DNA from: Aquisphaera giovannonii
GTDB taxonomy: Bacteria; Planctomycetota; Planctomycetia; Isosphaerales; Isosphaeraceae
NCBI RefSeq assembly: GCF_008087625.1
Contig: NZ_CP042997.1
Span: 5,704,001-5,768,000, forward strand
Direction: 5' to 3'
DNA: 64,000 nucleotides
This document shows, piece by piece, positions 7,979-14,940 of the stretch. Positions within the stretch are counted from its first letter, which is position 1. Every line of letters starts with the position of its first letter. The notes beneath the pieces were generated by a model that made no database searches, had not been told where the DNA came from, and saw only the letters and a list, made by a program, of their open reading frames with translations. Both the position numbers and the translations under genes were made by a program.

Positions 7979-9010
7979 ATGCGCCGCCATCGCCGGGGGT
8001 TCACGCTGATCGAGCTGATGGTCGTCATCGCGATCATCGCGATCCTGATCGGGCTCCTGCTGCCGGCGGTGCAGGCGGCCCGGGAGGCGGCCCGCCGCGC
8101 GCATTGCATCAACAACCTCAAACAGATCGGCCTGGCCCTGCACAATTATGAGACGGTCGTCGGGGCGCTGCCGATGGCGATCTCGCTGAGGGGGAGCGGC
8201 ACCACGACGGCCTTCCAGACGGGGTGGAGCGCCCTGGCCCGCATCCTGCCGTTCCTGGACGGCGGGCCGCTGTTCAACGCGGCCAACCTGTCGGTCTCGA
8301 AGGAGGACCCGCCGAACGCGACGGTCATCTCCTCGAGCGTGGCCGCGTTCATCTGCCCGAGCGAGGTGAAGCCGGCGCCCTCGATGCACGACTACGGCGT
8401 CGCGGGCATCGCGAACTACGGCGTCAACCAGGGGGACTGGTTCGTCTGGGGCGGCTTCAACGGCCCCGGGAACCGGTCGGCCTTCGAGGCGAACCGGAGC
8501 CGCCGCCTCGCCGAGTTCACCGACGGCCTCGGCCAGACGCTCTTCGCCGCGGAGGTGAAGGCGTACCAGGCGTCGGCGAACTGCCGGCACGTCACGCTGC
8601 CGTCGGTGAACGACCCGCTCCACATCCCGGGCCCGGACGCCGACCCGTACGCCGTCGCCCCGGAGTACGACAACGGCACGTGCGTCACCCAGAACCAGTC
8701 CGAGTTCCACACCGAGTGGTCCGACGGCAACGTCCACGCGGCGGGGTTCACCACGGCCTGGCCCCCCAACAAGGCCGTCATGGGGCGGGCCGCCTACGAG
8801 GGGCTCGACCTGGACCTGAACGGGCGGAACGAGGAGGACGGCGGGCCCACCTTCGCGGCGATCAACGCGAGGAGCTATCATCCCGGCGGCGTCAACGCGT
8901 TGATGGGGGATGGAGGGGTCCGCTTCGTCAAGGGCACGATCAGCGGCATGACCTGGCGGGCCCTCGGCACCCGGAGCGGCGGCGAGGTGGTCGGCGCGGA
9001 CGCATACTGA
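7979..9010 (+). CDS. DUF1559 / SBP_bac_10 pseudopilin-like protein (H-X9-DG type)
   Basis: The product is 343 residues. The N-terminus RRGFTLIELMVVIAIIAILI is a type IV pilin/pseudopilin class III signal: cleavage would fall before FTLIE, which then forms the hydrophobic assembly helix. The C-terminus carries the H-x9-DG motif (HPGGVNALMGDGG), the defining mark of DUF1559 proteins, which are hugely expanded in planctomycetes. They are thought to be exported by a type II/type IV pilus-like system; function unknown. The start at 7979 is supported by GGAGG eight bp upstream and a sigma-70 promoter at 7898. The second ATG at 7971 is in another frame. Confidence 0.92.
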   Translation: MRRHRRGFTLIELMVVIAIIAILIGLLLPAVQAAREAARRAHCINNLKQIGLALHNYETVVGALPMAISLRGSGTTTAFQTGWSALARILPFLDGGPLFNAANLSVSKEDPPNATVISSSVAAFICPSEVKPAPSMHDYGVAGIANYGVNQGDWFVWGGFNGPGNRSAFEANRSRRLAEFTDGLGQTLFAAEVKAYQASANCRHVTLPSVNDPLHIPGPDADPYAVAPEYDNGTCVTQNQSEFHTEWSDGNVHAAGFTTAWPPNKAVMGRAAYEGLDLDLNGRNEEDGGPTFAAINARSYHPGGVNALMGDGGVRFVKGTISGMTWRALGTRSGGEVVGADAY

Positions 9011-9051
9011 GATGTCGGGCGATCGATTGGCCCGCGGAGTGGGGTGCCGTG

Positions 9052-10134
9052 ATGAGTCCCATCGCCTTCCTCGTCGTGCTGCCCGCTCTGCTCGGCGAGC
9101 CCCGCCAGGCGGAGGCCGCGGCCCCGACGCTCTCGCGGACCTTCGCGCTCGACGACGTCCGCGGGCCGGCGGACCGGACGGGCATCGCGGGGCGGATCGA
9201 TCACATGGCGTACGACCCCGCGACCGCCAGGCTGTTCGTCGCCTGCGTCGCCAACGGCACGCTCGAGGTCATCGACCTGGACGCGGGCACCAGGGCGGGG
9301 ACGATCCGCGGGCTGAAGGAGCCCCAGGGGGCCGCCGTGGCGGGCGATTCGGTCTACGTCACGACGGGGGCCGACGGCCGGCTGAATCGGTTCGACGCCC
9401 GCACGCTGGCGGCGCGGGGATCGGCGGCCGTGGGCGACGACGCGGACAACGTGCGGCTCGCGCCCGACGGCCGGCTCTGGGCGAGCTTCGGCGGCGGGGG
9501 CCCCGGCGGGATCGCCCCGTTCGACCCGTCCACCCTGGCGGGCGGCCCCAGGCTCGGCCTGCCGCGGATGCCGGAGGGGTTCCAGGTCCACGCGTCCGGC
9601 GCGGCGATCTTCGCGAACCTGCCCGCCGGCAAGCGGTCCACGGCGGACGGCTCGGTGGTCGGCCTGAAGCTGCCGTCCGGCGAGCGGCTCTGGGAGCGGA
9701 AGCTGTCCGGCCGCGCGGGGAACTTCCCCATGGCGCTGGACCCGGCCCGCGATCGGGTGTTCGTGGTCTCGCGGGTGCCGGCCCGGCTCATCGTCCTGGA
9801 CGCCCGCGACGGCTCGATCCTCGGCGAGGCGGAGTGCCCCCCGCAGTCGGACGACCTCTTCCTCGACCCGCGATCCGGCCTGGTCGCCGTCATCGGAGGC
9901 GGCACGCTGCCGTCCGGGGAGGAACCCGGCGGCGCGGGGGCCTCGCTGGACCTGTTCGCGGTCGACGCGGCGGGCCGCCCCGCCCGCGTGGGCGCGACGC
10001 CTTTGCCGCCGCATACTCGGACGGGCAAGCTCGTCGAGGGCCGTCGGGCCCTCTACGTCGGCGTGCCGATGGCGAAGGGCCGGCCGGCGGAGGTCCGCGA
10101 GTACCGGCTGCCGGATCGCCCCGCGACGCCCTGA
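9052..10134 (+). CDS. Secreted YncE-like beta-propeller protein
   Basis: The product is 360 residues with a hydrophobic N-terminal signal (PIAFLVVLPALLGEP...AEAAA, likely cleaved near residue 25). The rest shows beta-propeller blades: DHMAYDPATARLFVACVANG, LEVIDLDAGT, GLKEPQGAAVAGDSVYVTTG, DNVRLAPDGRLWASFGGG, MALDPARDRVFVVSRVPARL. This is the YncE/SMP-30-like seven-blade repeat of periplasmic or extracellular proteins. No catalytic residues can be assigned. It follows the DUF1559 gene after 41 bp on the same strand and may be co-transcribed. Confidence 0.78.
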   Translation: MSPIAFLVVLPALLGEPRQAEAAAPTLSRTFALDDVRGPADRTGIAGRIDHMAYDPATARLFVACVANGTLEVIDLDAGTRAGTIRGLKEPQGAAVAGDSVYVTTGADGRLNRFDARTLAARGSAAVGDDADNVRLAPDGRLWASFGGGGPGGIAPFDPSTLAGGPRLGLPRMPEGFQVHASGAAIFANLPAGKRSTADGSVVGLKLPSGERLWERKLSGRAGNFPMALDPARDRVFVVSRVPARLIVLDARDGSILGEAECPPQSDDLFLDPRSGLVAVIGGGTLPSGEEPGGAGASLDLFAVDAAGRPARVGATPLPPHTRTGKLVEGRRALYVGVPMAKGRPAEVREYRLPDRPATP

Positions 10135-10146
10135 TCGCCGCCCGGA

Positions 10147-10572
10147 TCACCGCCTCGGGATGATCCAGCATGAGTCATGAAATTGCATGCCGATGTGGGG
10201 ATAATACTCGCGGGCCTTCGGCGCGGCGAGGAGGATGAGCGTGGTCTTGGGGCCCGCCGCCTCGTGCGTCAGCCGGATCAGCTCCCGGCCGATCCCCCTC
10301 CGCTGGTAGGCGACGTCCACGGCCAGGTCGGACAGGTACGTGCAGAACTGGAAGTCGGAGAGGGCCCGCGAGATCCCCACCAGCCGGCCGCCGTCGCGCG
10401 CGGTGATGATGACGTCGGCCTTCTCCAGCATCCCGAGGATCGCCCCCGGGTCGTCCACCGGACGCCGCTCGGCGAGAGTCGAGCGCACCAGGACGTCGAC
10501 GAAGTCCGCGGGGGTCAGGTCGGGGTAGCTCTCGCGCTGGTAGGTCAGGTCCATCTCGGTTGCGTCTCGCAT
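10147..10572 (-). CDS. GNAT-family N-acetyltransferase
   Basis: The product is 141 residues. The acetyl-CoA-binding signature is visible as [17 protein letters not shown] (Q/RxxGxG/A), followed by [17 protein letters not shown], the usual beta5-alpha4 end of GNAT enzymes. The substrate is unknown. The start at 10572 is taken because GGGGAG lies a little upstream. The in-frame ATG at 10554 is an alternative, and the longer open frame upstream runs into intergenic repeat sequence. The gene converges on the beta-propeller gene with only 12 bp between their ends. Confidence 0.8.
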   Translation of the reverse strand: MRDATEMDLTYQRESYPDLTPADFVDVLVRSTLAERRPVDDPGAILGMLEKADVIITARDGGRLVGISRALSDFQFCTYLSDLAVDVAYQRRGIGRELIRLTHEAAGPKTTLILLAAPKAREYYPHIGMQFHDSCWIIPRR

Positions 10573-10955
10573 GTGGATGAATGTCTCCCCGGGACGAACG
10601 GGGTAAGGCCGCGTGGCCTCGTGTCGCACGCCTCGGATGAGATCGCGAATCGGCCGGGGGCCGTCTCGCCGAGCCGACCGGGTTCCGGGTGGCCGGGGAG
10701 GAGCCGCAGGCGACGTCCCGAGACCGCCTGGGCGAGCGGAAAGGGCCGCGTCGCCCGCCGCGGCCCGCCCGACCGTGGCGTCGCTTCGCTCCGCCACAGC
10801 CACCCGGAGCCCCGGGAGCCGGTGCGAGACCTCGGGGATCGTTCGGCCCGCGCGTCATCGAGGATGAGGGCCCCCGGCCCCGGATCCATGGTCACGGCCG
10901 GGCGGCAGTCCATCAAGCCCTCGCCGGAGAATGTCCGCGGCCTCTCGGGGGTCTC
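10573..10955. other. Intergenic region with a dispersed repeat
   Basis: The region lies between the divergent GNAT and TA genes. Around 10775-10815 it has the dispersed element GTGGCGTCGCTTCGC...GCCACAGCCACCCGG, which also occurs near 3930-3970, 46767-46785 and 47079-47100. No gene is supported. Confidence 0.55.
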
Positions 10956-10985
10956 TTGCCCATGTACGGCAACCTGCCGTACAAT
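10956..10985 (+). promoter_or_regulatory. Promoter and operator of the toxin-antitoxin operon
   Basis: TTGCCC (10956-10961), an 18-bp spacer and TACAAT (10980-10985) form a promoter. A perfect 9-bp inverted repeat TGTACGGCA / TGCCGTACA (10963-10971 and 10975-10983) fills the spacer and enters the -10 box. This placement fits repression by the antitoxin or toxin-antitoxin complex. Confidence 0.75.
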
Positions 10986-11012
10986 GCCGAGGCGGAAAGG
11001 GGAGGTGCACGC

Positions 11013-11300
11013 ATGGCCGATCGGAAGCGACGCACGGCGAGGATCGAGGCGAGGATCACTCCCGATGCCCTGGACGTCGTGAAGCGGGCCGCGGAGATCC
11101 AGGGGCGGAGCGTCAGCGAGTTCGTGGTCGCGGCCGCCCAGGATGCGGCCTCCAAGGTCGTGGAGGATACGCACCTCATCCGGCTGACGGTCGAGGAGCA
11201 GATCCGGTTCGCTGAGTTGCTGATCGATCCGCCGCCGATGTCGCCGGCCTTGAAGCGGGCGCGGAAGGACCACGCGCGCTTGACCCGGAAGCCCGGCTGA
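11013..11300 (+). CDS. DUF1778 (TacA-like) antitoxin
   Basis: The product is 95 residues. The ribbon-helix-helix part is RTARIEARITPDALDVVKRAAEIQGRSVSEFVVAAA, typical of DUF1778 antitoxins. The C-terminal tail (RLTVEEQIRFAELLIDPPPMSPALKRARKDHARL) matches the toxin-neutralising region of TacA-type proteins, including the conserved LxxxPPxP-like stretch. It should dimerise, bind the palindrome just upstream and wrap the acetyltransferase toxin. GGGGAGG at 10999-11005 supports the ATG at 11013. The stop codon overlaps the toxin start (TGATG). Confidence 0.9.
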   Translation: MADRKRRTARIEARITPDALDVVKRAAEIQGRSVSEFVVAAAQDAASKVVEDTHLIRLTVEEQIRFAELLIDPPPMSPALKRARKDHARLTRKPG

Positions 11301-11800
11301 TGCCCGCGCGATTCGTCATCGGGCCCCTCGGGCCCGGACACGACCGCGAGGGCTTCACCTGCGGCGTGGATGCCCTGGACCGTTATCTCCGGGCTCAGGC
11401 GACGCAGGACGTCCGCCGTCGCGTTACGGCGTGCTATGTCGCGACGGACGGGGCCGGAGGCCGCATCGCGGGATACTACACCCTCGCCGCCGGCGGCGTA
11501 CTCCTCATGGACCTGCCGCCCTTGCTCTCGAAGAAGCTGCCCCGCTATCCGTCGGTGCCCGTGGCGAGGCTCGGGCGGCTCGCGGTCGATTCCTCATTCC
11601 GCGGCCGAAAGCTCGGCTCGACGCTCCTCTGGGATGCGATCGAGCGATCCCTGAGGTCGGAGGTCGCCGTCTTCGCGCTCGTCGTGGACGCCAAGGACGA
11701 TCAGGCCGTGGCCTTCTACCGGCACCACGGCTTCGTGCCGTTCGGCCCGACCTCGAAGCAACTCGTCCTGCCCCTGACGAACCTTCGCTCGCGGGGATGA
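11300..11800 (+). CDS. GNAT-type toxin (TacT/AtaT-like)
   Basis: The product is 166 residues. Features of the tRNA-acetylating toxin family are FTCGVDALDRYLRAQATQD (the F-C-G...LD..L start), ACYVAT, IAGYYTLAAGGV, the acetyl-CoA loop LAVDSSFRGRKLGSTLL (R-x-x-G-x-G/S), VDAKDDQAVAFYRHHGF and a C-terminal hydrophobic strand. Known members acetylate the amino group of charged tRNA and block translation; that activity is inferred here. Its ATG overlaps the antitoxin stop by one base, so synthesis is coupled. The insertion sequence starts only 33 bp after the stop; the toxin gene is intact. Confidence 0.9.
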   Translation: MPARFVIGPLGPGHDREGFTCGVDALDRYLRAQATQDVRRRVTACYVATDGAGGRIAGYYTLAAGGVLLMDLPPLLSKKLPRYPSVPVARLGRLAVDSSFRGRKLGSTLLWDAIERSLRSEVAVFALVVDAKDDQAVAFYRHHGFVPFGPTSKQLVLPLTNLRSRG

Positions 11801-11860
11801 CCCCCGCGGCTTGCCCGTGAGGGGGCACGCCCTGGGTGAGCGTCTTGTAAGTGGTAAAGG

Positions 11861-13263
11861 TCAAGCTGCCTTCCGGCGGTTGGCCCAGAAGCCGGTCCAG
11901 AGGGCGGACTCGCTGAGGTAGAGGGCCCGGAGGTGGGCCATGGCGTCGGCCCCCTGATGGCCCCAGCGCATCCCGGTGCCGTTGAGCCGCTCGTTGATCA
12001 CCAGCTTGCAGCCGGCCTCCATCGGGCCCGAGCCGATCTGCCACCCCTTGGCCAGGTAGGCCGGGTAGTCCATCCGGTGGTGCTGGTTGCGGAAGTAGTT
12101 CACCGTCGCCTCCCACGTCGCCCGCGCCCGCGGGGCGGCCGCGACGTCCAGGCCCTCCAGCCAGGCCAGCATCGCGGCGCCCCCCTCGTGCTTCAGCCGA
12201 TGCGACCACGCCGCGTGCGCCGCCTCCGCCTGGGCCTCGTCGGCGTGCCAGGCCTTGGCCAGGTCCCCCAGGTGCTCGCTGGCGTGGTAGAAGTCCAGGA
12301 TCACCGCGTCGATCCGCCCGAAGTGCCGCCTCAGCAGGTCCTCCAGCCCCGACCCGCCGTCGCACACCGCGATCCAGCGCCGGGCCTCGCCCATGCCCGC
12401 CCGGGCGGCCATGTGTCGCAGCGGCTCGGCCACCGCCTCCTGGCCCTCGGCGCTGGCGACGTACCTCGCCTGCCGGGGGGGCCGGCGCCGGCCCTGGGTC
12501 GCCCATCGCTCGCGGCCCTCGGGGATGGGGTTGTAGACCATGCCCACGGCGATCATCTCCCCCTCGGCCGCGGCCCCCTCGGGCCCCTGCCTGCGGACGC
12601 CCGTCAGGTCGATCGACACGTAGGCGCAGGTCATCCCCTCGGCGTCCACGTGCCAGGCCCAGGGGCCCGCCTCGTCGAAGGGGACCTTGGACTCGATGGC
12701 CCGGCCCACCTCGGCGCCGACGGCCTCGGCGACCCGCTCCACGGTGGACTCGGCGAGGTCCAGGCCGCACATCCGCGGCAGGGCGACATCGGCGGCCTTG
12801 GCGAAGCTCTCCCGGGCCGCCGCCAGGCAGGCCAGCTCGGCGGCGCCGGAGGTCAGGTCGCCGCCGTCGAGGCCGAAGGCGGCGTCGGCGGGGCAGTGGC
12901 CCTCGCGGCATCGCGGGCAGTGGTAGTAGCCGCGCTCGATGCGCAGCGGGCCCAGGGCCGAGACCAGCCCCTTGGGCCGATAGCCCTTGAAGCGGGCGGC
13001 CTCGGAGCAGCGGGGGCAGCTCGTGCTGGACCCTACATACCCCCTTTTTTCCGCTGCATGGCAGCGGCCTGGAGGGCCTTGGCGCCGACCCGATGGACCA
13101 TGTCGCGGAGCTGGAACTCGGCCTCGCCGAAGAGCTCGTCGTCGGGCTTGGTGGCCAGCAGCTCGGCCATGGCCCGGATGTCCGCGTCCGAGGCCGCCCG
13201 GAGCTCCTCGTAGAGATCCTGGGCGAGGCGGGCCTGCCGCTCGGGCAGATGCTCGAAGGACAT
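11861..13263 (-). CDS. ISKra4-family transposase made by -1 frameshifting
   Basis: Frame 0 runs from 13263 to the TAG at 13033-13035 (76 residues, MSFEHLPERQARLAQDLYEE start, helical). The -1 frame continues from the A6 tract at 13045-13050 (minus strand) to 11861. The fused product is about 467 residues. After the junction come a zinc-ribbon-like segment (CPRC...CPRCREGHCP), an alpha-helical domain, and the DDE-type catalytic core: VCDGGSG, VILDFYHASEHL and GSGPMEAGCKLVINERLNGTG with Trp. These blocks are typical of ISKra4 transposases. The upstream open frame beyond 13042 in the -1 frame has no coding character, so the second frame is not an independent gene. It would bind the terminal repeats listed for the IS. 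Confidence 0.88.
13040..13067 (-). other. Probable programmed -1 frameshift site in the transposase gene
   Basis: On the minus strand the sequence is CCGCTGC-cat-GCAGCGG (13067-13051), then A6 (13050-13045) and G5 (13044-13040). Frame 0 reads CGG AAA AAA GGG GGT ATG TAG. Slipping back one base on AAA AAA joins exactly the frame that encodes the catalytic part. The hairpin abuts the slippery tract on its 5' side. Transcriptional slippage on A6G5 is an alternative mechanism. Confidence 0.7.
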
Positions 13264-13457
13264 GACGGGGACCCTCCGTGAACAGAAGGCTACTGATTCC
13301 GAGGCGACGCATCGAAGACCTCTGTTCTACGGAATTTCCCACCCACTTTCGAGACGCTTACCCGCACGCCCTGGCCCGGCCGTCGCCCCTTTGTGCGCGG
13401 CCGCGGCGCCCTGTAGGCTGGAGGCTCGGTTCGGACTCTCGGAGTGGAGGGCGGCGG

Positions 13458-14903
13458 ATGAGGACCTGGATCTGGGCGATCGTCGCGGCCCTCGGCGCGG
13501 GGTTGATGCTGGCGGCCTACGAGCGGGGGATGCGGCTCGACCCCGGGGCCCCCTGGGCGGCCGGGCTGATGGTCGTCGGCGACGGAGAGCCGGCGGGGGA
13601 GCTGCCCGAGGCCGCTCGGGTCGTGGCGACGAGGCTCCGGTACCTCCCCTCGGGGGAGGCCGTCGACCCGGTCGTGCGGGTGATCGGGGGGAAGGACGAG
13701 GCCCTGACGACCCGGCTCAAGGCGAGGCTGCGGCCGAAGGTCGTCGGGATGCCGGCGGACGCGATGGCGCCGCTGGCCCCGTGGCTGCGCGAGGGCCGGA
13801 TGCCGGACCCGGGCGGCGGCGAGGTGCTCGCCGGCTGGCCGGGCAGGCTCGGCGAGGAGATCGCCCTCGCCGGGGAGCCCGCGAGGGTGGTCGGCGTGCT
13901 GAAGCCCGACGTGGCCCTGCTGGCGGAGGCGTACGTCGCGCCGGCGGGGCCGACGCCCTCCGGCGCCTTCGCGAAGGGGGATCCCGAGACGGCCGCCGTG
14001 CGGCTGATCCAGGTGCGGGCCGACGATCCGGGGGCGAGGAAGACGGCCGAGGCCCTCGCCCGCGCCTTCGCCGGCAAGGCGTTCGCGCTCCTGCCCCCGA
14101 ATGTCCGGCCGGCGATGCCCGATTACTTCGCCTACCAGGGCGGCCAGGCGCTCTTCCTCCTGCGCGGGAGCGGGCTCCTGATCGGGCTCTATCGCCGGAT
14201 CGCGGCCGGGATCACCGCGCCGATTATCGGGCCGCCGATCCGGGAGCTGGCGGCGCGGCCGCGGCTGCTCTGGGGCGTCCACGTCGCGTACTTCGGCCTC
14301 TACGTGATCGCCGCCGCAACCGTCGCGTTCCTGCCCCTGGTGCACACGGCGGGCGCGATGGCGGTGCAGGGGCAGTTCGGCGACGACAAGGCGAACGTGC
14401 TGGCGGTCGCGGGCCGGGCCTACGCGACGGGCAACGTCGCCCGGGCGGCGGCCGTGACCTTCGCCGTCAACTTCTTCCTGGGGACGCTGGCGTCGATCAG
14501 CGTGCCGTCCGTGATCATCCCCGGCTCCGGCGTCGTGATGGCCACGCTCCGGGCCGCGATGTGGGGCGTGATCCTGGGCCCGGGGGACGCCACCATGGCG
14601 AGGATGATGATCCCCCACACCGGGACGCTCCTGCTCGAGGGCGAGGGCTACATCCTGGCGACCTTCTTCGCGATCCTCGTGCCGGTCCTCCTGCTGGGCC
14701 GCCTCGAGCTGAAGCCGGATGGCCAGCCCTTGGACGAGGCGGCCGTGGACGGCGAGCCGCCACGGACGGTCCCGGCCACGGCGGGGCGACGGTTCGTGTG
14801 GGCCGTGGCGCTGAATCTCGCGGGGAGCTTCTGGGTGGCCGTCGTGCTGGCCGTGGCGGCCGTCTACGAGGCGGCCGAGGTCATTTACATGGCGGGGCTT
14901 TGA
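13458..14903 (+). CDS. Integral membrane protein with SpoIIM-like (DUF95) C-terminal domain
   Basis: The product is 481 residues. A single N-terminal membrane segment (WIWAIVAALGAGLMLAAY) is followed by a soluble domain of about 250 residues (residues 25-270) with FtsX/MacB-extracytoplasmic-like features (VVATRLRYLPSGEAV, VVGVLKPD) that I cannot assign firmly. From about residue 275 there are five or so membrane helices with SpoIIM-type spacing: LLWGVHVAYFGLYVIAAATV, VTFAVNFFLGTLASISVPS, MIPHTGTLLLEGEGYILATF and a last helix near the C-terminus. SpoIIM-like proteins often partner with ABC transporters; none is adjacent here. ATG 13458 has GGAGG at 13446-13450. The IS separates it from the TA operon. 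Confidence 0.68.
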   Translation: MRTWIWAIVAALGAGLMLAAYERGMRLDPGAPWAAGLMVVGDGEPAGELPEAARVVATRLRYLPSGEAVDPVVRVIGGKDEALTTRLKARLRPKVVGMPADAMAPLAPWLREGRMPDPGGGEVLAGWPGRLGEEIALAGEPARVVGVLKPDVALLAEAYVAPAGPTPSGAFAKGDPETAAVRLIQVRADDPGARKTAEALARAFAGKAFALLPPNVRPAMPDYFAYQGGQALFLLRGSGLLIGLYRRIAAGITAPIIGPPIRELAARPRLLWGVHVAYFGLYVIAAATVAFLPLVHTAGAMAVQGQFGDDKANVLAVAGRAYATGNVARAAAVTFAVNFFLGTLASISVPSVIIPGSGVVMATLRAAMWGVILGPGDATMARMMIPHTGTLLLEGEGYILATFFAILVPVLLLGRLELKPDGQPLDEAAVDGEPPRTVPATAGRRFVWAVALNLAGSFWVAVVLAVAAVYEAAEVIYMAGL

Positions 14904-14940
14904 TGGCCGCGTCGCTGTCGTTTGCGAGGAAGGATGATTG

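Larger units (their letters stand above)
11834..13363 (-). mobile_element. Complete ISKra4-family-like insertion sequence, 1530 bp
   Basis: The ends are imperfect inverted repeats. Left: GGGTGAGCGTCTTGTAAGTG from 11834. Right, read inward on the minus strand: GGGTAAGCGTCTCGAAAGTG from 13363. They differ at three positions in these 20. Both start with GGG, as ISKra4-family ends do. Exact 9-bp target duplications flank them. A single transposase is encoded on the minus strand in two overlapping frames. The element sits in the gap between the toxin gene and the SpoIIM-like gene, so it disrupts neither. Intact ends, intact duplication and a plausible frameshift site suggest a recent insertion and possible activity. 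Confidence 0.92.
11825..13372. repeat. 9-bp target-site duplication flanking the IS
   Basis: GCACGCCCT occurs at 11825-11833 and again at 13364-13372, immediately outside the two terminal inverted repeats. The exact 9-bp direct repeat marks the insertion point and shows that the element moved as a unit and has not rearranged since. Confidence 0.92.

Noticed and set aside
13278-13457. N-terminal extension of the SpoIIM-like gene
   Set aside because: It would start inside the IS and pass through the right terminal repeat; ATG 13458 has a proper ribosome-binding site and begins the first membrane helix.
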